From Eleusine coracana subsp. coracana (Eukaryota; Streptophyta; Magnoliopsida; Poales; Poaceae): a DNA stretch of 64,000 nucleotides. Both the position numbers and the translations under genes were made by a program. The notes beneath the pieces are model-generated. The model ran no database searches and was not told the origin of the DNA. It was given only the letters and a program-made list of their open reading frames with translations. Where the stretch lies: the NCBI GenBank assembly GCA_032690845.1, contig CM064432.1, forward strand, positions 56,604,071-56,668,070, given 5' to 3'. Shown here piece after piece: positions 57,202 through 64,000 of this stretch (positions within the stretch are counted from its first letter, which is position 1; the number at the start of each line of letters is the position of its first letter).

Positions 57202-60200
57202 TGTCACACCCGGTTCTCAGTGTTGAGGATGCATCTGTATGCGTGTCCAGGATCAAGTTTTCACGCACACATGACAATTATTATGATAAAAGAACAATAT
57301 CTTTATTAAAATGATAATATTATTACAACAGTGACCTATAGGTCAAAAAGAAAAGATTACATTGCAGCGAAATAAACTAAGTGTTGGCGTCCTTCAGCTC
57401 CCACAGGAAGTTGATCGGAAGACCACAGGCCTAGAGCTCTTCTCCATTGTCTTCATCGTTGTACCATCCTTCTCCTGTAGCTGAGCAGCAATGTGGTATA
57501 TAGCAAGAGTGAGTACGTGTCGTACTCAGCAAGTGGGGGAAAAGATGACATGGGGCAAAAGACAAGGAAGGCTTAATGGGGTTTATAGCATGAGCTTTTA
57601 ATTTACTAAGCATCCTAATTACTAGGTGGGGTCATCCCATCCCTCAACCCACATGGTACTATCCAATCCAAGTCCGAACCATCCCAACCATTCCAACCTA
57701 TAACCAACTAATCTTGTGAGGATTCCAGGCCGCTCTTGACCGTGAGCACGGCTATCATGATAGTTTGATACTTTGTAGAGTTTATACCACTTTACCCACA
57801 AGTCGTGATTTTGTCCCCTGTTGCTAGGTGGACTAGAGTCTCCATGTTGCCATGCCGGCCAAGCACTAGCACACTTTCTTAGGTGTGCGGCCAGGAGATC
57901 ACTACGAGGCTTTTACAAAGGGTCTCCCAGTATATGCTAGCCACTAAGGTTCCACTCCCGTCCATAAGTGATAGCCCCTCAACAAGCAGCTCATCACCCC
58001 AGGAGCTTCCTCTTGAGCCATTCGGATACAAGGACAGTCCTCTTGATTTCTATTCCCTGCTCCACCAAATGCTACACCGACACCAGGAGAACTCCTAATT
58101 AATCAGCCAAGTTGTTCCATAGCAGCCTTGTGATGGCACTGTTGTCCTAGGTTACCGCTCCAAGAACCGGGTCTTAGGATCTACAACAAGCCTACCACCA
58201 TCATCCATGTGCCCACGGCACCACATCCATTCCATCCGGCTTGCATAGATCCCTATGTCTATGTTGCTAACATAAATTGCCAATTATTTTATCACATGAT
58301 ATTGTTCATTAATTAAGATTAATATTAACCCCAATATCCCACAAGCAACCTAAGCATTATCTACCCACAACCAATCAACTAGTTCAAGGTGACAAGGAAA
58401 CGGATAAAGCAATACTAGGGAAACCCTAATAATAGGTACCCATTCAATTGACACAAGCATGTACTTCTACAATAGATGTTATAATAGGTATAAGATGCAT
58501 CAAGGACACTTGCCTAAAAATGGATGTTGCTGCTCAGGTCTTCAATTCACGCTCTTGCAATTCCAGGAACAACATGTTCTCTAATTAACGTCACACAGGC
58601 ATGACATGTACACAATACACCAAACAATAATAAAGTACTTTAAAATCAATCTCAAAAGATAGTACTCATTTCTACGATCGCGTGAGCGCAAGAATCATCT
58701 AAATCAGAGGTACGAGTAAAAGGTTACGAAGGTTTGAAGTTTTAGGACTGAAACAGTAAAAACATATAGGTTTAGGGACCTAAAAGTAATTTCAGAAAAG
58801 TAGAGAGACTTAATTGTAAAATAACAGGGTGAAAATACAGTTTATAAGAAGTTTAGGGACAAAAGTGTAAAAAGATAGGACTAAAATATAATTAAAATAA
58901 GTGCAGGGGTGTTTTCTACAAAAATATAGGGTTAAAATATTAATTAGGAGAAATACAAGGGCTTTTCTACAAAAATACAGTGCTTAAAATATTTGTAAAC
59001 AAGTTTAGGGCCTAAATATAATTAAAATGAAGGCTAGGGGTGTTTCTATAAATTCTAGGGCTAACATAATATTTATAAAAATAATAAGGGCTAAAATATA
59101 AATTAATAAAGGTTCTGTAGAAAAAAATTACGATAAAAATCTAATTAAGGCAAAGCATAGGGGCTTAGGTGAAAAACTGGCATTTTCCTAGAATTTCTTG
59201 AATTAATTTAAATGCTAAAAGGCATGGACCGGCTCTACAGAAGTCATTGATCGGGGTTTGACCCGGGTCCATGATGGACCAGGAACTTACCCCTTCGGGG
59301 TTTCTAATCTGGGCGCTTGATCGGGGATCCGACGGCTAGGAAGAGGTGATGGCGGGCAGGGCGGCGGCCAGCGGCAAGCTAGCGGCGGTAGCGGCAGGAC
59401 TCGCTGGAGTTCGCTGGAGGCGGCGCTCCGGGCGTCGGTTTCTCGTCGCGATAGAACAAAGAGAGAGAGGGGAAGACGGGGGTTCTCACCGTGGGGTCGC
59501 GCGGGGTCGGGGATGGCCGGAGTTGGGTCCTCGATGGAGGCCGGCGGTGGCGACAGTCGGCACTCGACGGGAACGATGCTTTGGGGGTCACGGGTCATTG
59601 GCGAGAGGGAAGGAGGCGGCGGGGTAATGCGGTGCTGCGGGACCGTTTTGTAGGGGCGAAGGAGAGGCAGGAGAGCGGGCTTGAGCTCATCGGCCATAAA
59701 TGGCCGGCGGCGGCCATTGTCGAGCAATAACGCACATGGGTGCGCATTTAAAGCCTGGAAGTGGGGGAAGTGGAAGCGGAGGGGTGCGTGGAGCTTGGGG
59801 TTCGGCTTTGGGGAGCCGGGCAGACAAGGAGGAGGGGTATTGACGGCGTCGGTTTCGTCTCCCAGCGGTGGTGTGAGAGAGAGGGAAGAGGAGGGAGACG
59901 ACCGGGTGGGGCCGGTCTGTCAGTGAGCGCGGTCGGGGCTGGGCTGCGGGCTGATGCTACAAACAGAACAGCACAGCCAAAGACATGCGTGTTCCCGAGG
60001 ATTGGGTGCATCAATCCATCTACAACTTGAACCTATGCTTGGCTAGTGTTGGGGAACACACTATAGGCTAAGAAGTTTAGCTATTTGCTCACCTGATTTG
60101 GAGATCGACAGGTTGAAACAGGGCATGGTTGTAGAGCAACAATTCGTGGGCCAAACGCGTTCCTAGATTCTCGGGGTCTGATCTTGGCGAGGGCTCCTGG

Positions 60201-61946
60201 GATCGCGAAGAGGCCTTCCTGAAACACATCAAGGATGAAAGGTCGAAGCATAAAATGGTAGGGATTGATCACAGCAAGGTTTGACATTACCATGTTGCGC
60301 ACAGGCAGAGAACTGACACTGAACAACGGCCATGGCGGATGAGATCCTGGTCGCATCAGGCCTCCAATTGGCGTGCACTTTGGATATGTTGGAGAGGGTA
60401 ACCTGGAACACGTCCTGGTAATGTTTGGCATGCATTGGTTGAGTGGTTTGCTGGGAACGTCGAAGCCAACATGGCGCTGCTTGGCTGGACGCGACAGGAA
60501 CAGGGGAAGATGGCGAGAAAATTGGACTCCAATGGTCAGGATAGAGAGAGGGAAGGCAGGAGCGTCGTCTGCTGCACAAAGGAGAGTCTAGGCGTGGTTT
60601 TATAGGTTGGGGAAGGGAGGGGAAAGGACAGGGAAAGGAAGGGAAATGACAGGGACGAGCTGAAACAACCAGCCATGGTGGAGATTCAATTAGTGGCGAT
60701 AGTGGCAACAGTTTCGTTTTCTATTTGTGGGAGTCAACTGAAGAAGGTAGTGGGCGACTGTTAATTGATTGTGGGCGTGAGTGTAGTTTGATTAGTCACT
60801 AGTGGAAGCTTTAAGGAGGGCAGCCACAGTGATGGAGGGAGAGGAGAGGGCAGGGAGGAACTGAAATGATCAGCCATGAGGGAATAGATGCGATGGCCAT
60901 TATCATTGGCAGTTTCCTGTTTTCTTTATGGGAAATTGATGAGGAGTGGAGTGGATAATGATTCAAATCATCAGTGGGGAAGGGAGTTCGTTAGCAAGAA
61001 CCAGGGGCGTTCAAGTCTCCATTTATAGAGCTAGGAAGAGTGAGGAAACGTCAGAGAAGAGTGCTGGATGGACAACCATGATGAAGGACGTGTTATGGCA
61101 TCAAAAAATGATAGTTTTCAACACCTAGATAGTGGGAAAAGATGGAGGGCGAGATGGGCTGATAAATTGGTGCGTGTACTATTTTATTAAGCACCAACAA
61201 GAGCTTACATGCCTTCTATTTTTAGCAAGAGGAAAAAGTAGTGTCAGGAAGAAATAAATCGACATAAATATTGTTGCTTTAGACCTTGAGTGTAGTTGAG
61301 TGTCTAGGCTTGTTTAGATACCGCTGGACTAGGTGTGTGATGGATGAAGAAAGAAATACAGCATGTAGTATCAAAGGGGTGGACGGTGGGACTAGTTTCT
61401 ATGGTGTGTGTGCTGCGATGTGGTGAAGTATGAGTTCAGGGTTCTACTATGGGCTTCATTAGATAGATTGTTGTTTGGTTACGAAAAAAGCTAGAAATGA
61501 AAATGAGGTAGAAATGTATGAACTTGAGAACGATACATGACCTAGGGCCAATGGCAACATTATCTTAAGAGATAGAAGGGAGGGTGAAGAAAACTAGGCC
61601 GCGTGGGAGAGGGTTTGGCCCAAGAGGCCACGTCAACTTCTCTCTCTCTCTCTCTCTCTCTCTTATACTTATTCAAATTTCTATTTCTACTAATTCTAAA
61701 TCGAATTTCTACTTGACTTTTAAAATACATTTTCATACAATAAAAACCCTAATGCATACTACTCCAGCATGAATGCGGCAACACAAATATAACCTAAATT
61801 AATTTGTTGAATTTTAGAAAATATACTTTTTGCCTAAAGAATAATGATAACTAAATAACTAAAGTTAAAATTTAATCTATTATAAAAATATTGAAATTTA
61901 GTGGAATTGGCTCTCAAACAAAAATTTGAAATTTTGGGGTGTGACA
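57202..61946. mobile_element. 4.7-kb solo-LTR-like unit with a perfect 5-bp target duplication
   Basis: Begins TGTCACACCCGGTTC and ends GGGGTGTGACA; the terminal 9-10 bases are inverted repeats and the ends are TG...CA. TCCTA flanks it on both sides (57197-57201 and 61947-61951). I find no internal second copy of the ends, no primer site and no gag/pol, so a solo LTR is the best reading; the TGTCACACCC start is usual in Tekay/Del-type Gypsy LTRs. The interior is AT-rich to 59.2 kb, GC-rich from 59.3 to 60.0 kb, and mixed after that. Confidence 0.75.
61641..61662 (+). repeat. (CT)n microsatellite
   Basis: A 22-base run of CT dinucleotides within the solo-LTR-like unit. Confidence 0.95.
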
Positions 61947-62413
61947 TCCTAGTACAGTGTAGCGGCGACGCTGGTGGTGGAGCTCGGGGGCGCGCACAAC
62001 AGCAGAGGCAGGTGCGCACACGGGGAGGAGTTGCGGCACGTGGGGCGAGGCAGCAGCGCACGGCGGCGGTGGCTCGCGGCTCTGGTGTGCGGGAGCAGGA
62101 GCTGGCGACGGCACGCTGGTGCGGCGGTGCGAGTGCGTGGACGAGCTCGGGCGGGGGCGGCTGCACAAGGGGGAGTGTGTGGCGATGCTGGTCAGTGATG
62201 GCGGCGCGACGGCGAAGAGAGGCAGCGGCGTCGGCGGTGGAGGCGAGGCGGCGAGGTCTTGGACGTGTTCTCAGCGTCAGAAGAACGAACGGGGATGAAG
62301 CCAAATTGGTTCTAACCGATTTTGACCTAGGTCAAATCCCGAATGGACGGCCGAGATCCATCAAGAAAAGATCAACGACTCAGATTGGAAAGCATACCGC
62401 TCGATCAACCCAA

Positions 62414-62600
62414 GTGACCGGACGGTACGGTCTCTGGACCGGACTGTCTGGTCTGCTCTGGGTCTGCTGGTGAACCATACAGACCAGACGGTCCGGTCAC
62501 TTAGACCGTACTATCCGGTCTCTACGACCAGACTCTCCAGAACATTGTGCCTGAGGGCACTGATCGGACTGTACGGTCCGAAGATCGGATTGTACGGTCA
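62414..62600 (-). repeat. Palindrome family C, consensus GACCGGACGGTCCGGTC, 7 copies here and 2 in the LTR at 50.8 kb
   Basis: Centres at 62424, 62445, 62490, 62512, 62534, 62570 and 62591, plus 50822 and 50845. Spacing within groups is 21, 22, 22, 21 and 23 bp. Copies vary at 1-5 positions but most retain ggtc/gacc ends. Confidence 0.85.
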
Positions 62601-63438
62601 TAACCAGAAAAATGCTGAGTCAAGGAATTTCTCCATTTTCCAAGTGCCCTCGCTAAACACACAAAGGAATACCGCACTTGGGATATAGAGGGAGCTCTCA
62701 AACACTCTTATTCAAATAGTGGCACTCTATGGCCTCATAGTTTTCGCAAATGCCAAATGAAAGGTCGAGCAAATAAGAACCAAGTTAATAAAGAAGCAAA
62801 TGGGTATGTATAAGCCTTAGTTCATGAACCGCGCGGGTAGATTTAACCTCGGAGTTTATAAGAGCTTGCTCAATGGGCATGAAGCACAATCCTTTCCTTT
62901 GGTCACACTTGTGGAGATGTAATCTCATATAGAGCATAAGGCACAAATATCTCCTAATGTGACAAGCCTCCTATGTGTTTCCTACATGATGCATACAACA
63001 AGCATTTTACATATGCAATGAAAGTAAACATGCCATGTGAATGCAAGCAATATTAAACAAGACACAAAGGAAACCTAACAATGTAAAGTTTGAACCCCTC
63101 TCAAGCTTACTCACTATAAGCCATACCCTTGTCTTGAGAGAAGCCAAACCACCATCTCAAGCACTCCCTCTTGCTTATAGCTATCTTGAGTGGGTTAGAC
63201 ATTGACTAGTTTTTATGTGTTTTTCTTTTAGTTATTTACACATGCATGGATGCAAAGCATACTAGTCACAAAGGAGTCCTAATTACCATGCAATGCAAGA
63301 GAAAGAAAAACAGACTACTACTACCAAGAACTAACACGGTTACCTCCCTTATGAGTAGATAGGTCGTTGAGGTCCATGTCACTTGTGGTGGACTTTACAT
63401 GACCTTCATGAATGCGCTTGGTCCACCACCATCACCAT
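62601..63438. other. Non-coding retroelement spacer
   Basis: AT-rich sequence with many atgcaaagcat/catgcaatgcaa-type repeats, like those at 53.9-54.0 kb in the same element. No ORF of interest. Confidence 0.45.
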
Positions 63439-64000
63439 CTAGGTCTTGTTCTTGGGCACCCACTTGTACGTAGCCGATCTCTCAAGATCAACAATGCACT
63501 TAGGCACCCATATGCTCTTGACCTTTCTCCTCTTGTTTGGTGGTCCCAAAGCCTTGGCTTTCACCTTGCCATCCTTGTTCCTAAAAAGCTTGAAATGTGT
63601 GTTCTCATGGAACAAGTTAGCTTTAGGCAAAACAATGGAACTTCTCACTATGGCACAATCCTTGGTGGCGTGGCCATCCTTGCAACACCTCTCGCAAAAG
63701 TAGTTGTCGGCGAGTAGGGGCTTGATCTATTCAGGAATGGAGTCACTCGTCCCGATGATGTCGATGGCGGCAGGATATGAGCCAAGTCCCCGGTGGGAGA
63801 CATTGTTCACAAGGTTCCTCCCAAGGATCTCCTTGTGGATGGCTCTACCTCATGTGAGCCTCTCAAAGCCGTCCATCACCATCTTTCTATCTTCCTTGAG
63901 CTTGTGATATTCCTTCAAAATAAGTGGATCAAGAGAAGAAACCTCAACCGAGGTGGTTAGTTCATCACACATAGTAGAAGCATCACTCTTTGATGAACTA
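63439..64000 (-). pseudogene. SIRE/Maximus-like gag fragment, open at the window edge
   Basis: The minus-strand frame holds YHKLKEDRKMVMDGFERLT, then a zinc knuckle CERCCKDGHATKDC (C-x2-C-x4-H-x4-C, plus ~63690) and a basic tail ending SIWVPK...YKWVPKNKT. Stops TAG at ~63728 and TGA at ~63853 interrupt it. The N-terminal part lies beyond 64000. This is the usual end of gag in SIRE/Maximus elements, but no protease or RT follows. Confidence 0.7.

Larger units (their letters stand above)
50224..64000 (-). mobile_element. SIRE/Maximus-like Copia derivative, minus strand, pol-less, runs off the window
   Basis: From right to left: gag fragment (63.4-64 kb), non-coding spacer with family C palindromes (62.4-62.6 kb), env-like ORF (56.66-54.3 kb), a region with several ctcccccta/ctccccctttggc polypurine-like blocks (54.15-54.26 kb), polypurine tract and 3' LTR. 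It holds two insertions: a partial plus-strand SIRE-like element (51475-53866) and a solo LTR (57202-61946). No RT or integrase is present. The assignment of all pieces to one element is inferred from orientation and order. Confidence 0.55.

Noticed and set aside
59287..60708. ORFs of 70-159 codons in the GC-rich part of the 4.7-kb unit
   Set aside because: Composition-driven, overlapping on both strands, with no domain or splice evidence.
61834..62473. 190-codon plus and 156-codon minus ORFs
   Set aside because: They span the right boundary of the TCCTA-flanked insertion, so they mix two unrelated sequences and cannot be ancestral genes.

Overview
The window looks like nuclear DNA of a grass, most likely a rice (Oryza) species. 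The genes have many short exons with GT-AG introns and GC-rich first exons. The introns carry Stowaway-type MITEs (ctccctccg ends, TA target duplications) and a tRNA-derived SINE. The gene-poor right half is a nest of Copia- and Gypsy-type LTR retrotransposons. I see no rRNA, tRNA, CRISPR or prokaryotic signal.

Left third (1-15 kb): an F-box protein gene (minus, 2 coding exons), a small secreted-peptide gene with a CLE45-like motif (minus), and a plastid-type ATP-dependent 6-phosphofructokinase gene (minus, 13 coding exons, 535 aa). The PFK 5'-UTR intron holds a decayed PPR-gene fragment. Several MITEs lie within and between these genes.

Middle (15.7-42.3 kb): one large plus-strand gene encoding an EDR2-like PH-START-DUF1336 protein. 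I could assemble 22 coding exons (768 aa) with every splice phase consistent. The gene is stretched to 26.5 kb by insertions confined to introns. Intron 9 has a 4.8-kb Copia element with near-identical LTRs. Intron 12 (10.4 kb) has a nest of Copia fragments around a second Copia element on the minus strand. Intron 19 has a 1-kb TRIM-like element. A SINE and three MITEs sit in other introns.

Right third (42.3-64 kb): nested retrotransposons and no supported host gene. The outermost is an Athila-like Gypsy derivative with LTR, tRNA-Asp primer site, gag, retropepsin and an env-like ORF, but no reverse transcriptase. Its env-like ORF is cut at 50,223 by a minus-strand SIRE/Maximus-like Copia derivative that runs off the window. 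That second element contains a partial plus-strand SIRE-like element and a 4.7-kb unit that looks like a solo LTR with a perfect 5-bp target duplication (TCCTA).

Two patterns deserve attention. First, three unrelated retrotransposon families here each carry their own clustered 14-17-nt palindrome: GCGCCGATCGGCGC, TGACGGAAGTTCCGTCA and GACCGGACGGTCCGGTC. In all three the palindromes occur in pairs whose centres are mostly 20-23 bp apart, about two helical turns. Second, a 2.4-kb env-like frame has 15 in-frame stops and all are TAG. The Athila-like gag/pro frame shows the same bias (5 of 5), as expected if CAG codons decayed by deamination of CHG-methylated cytosine.
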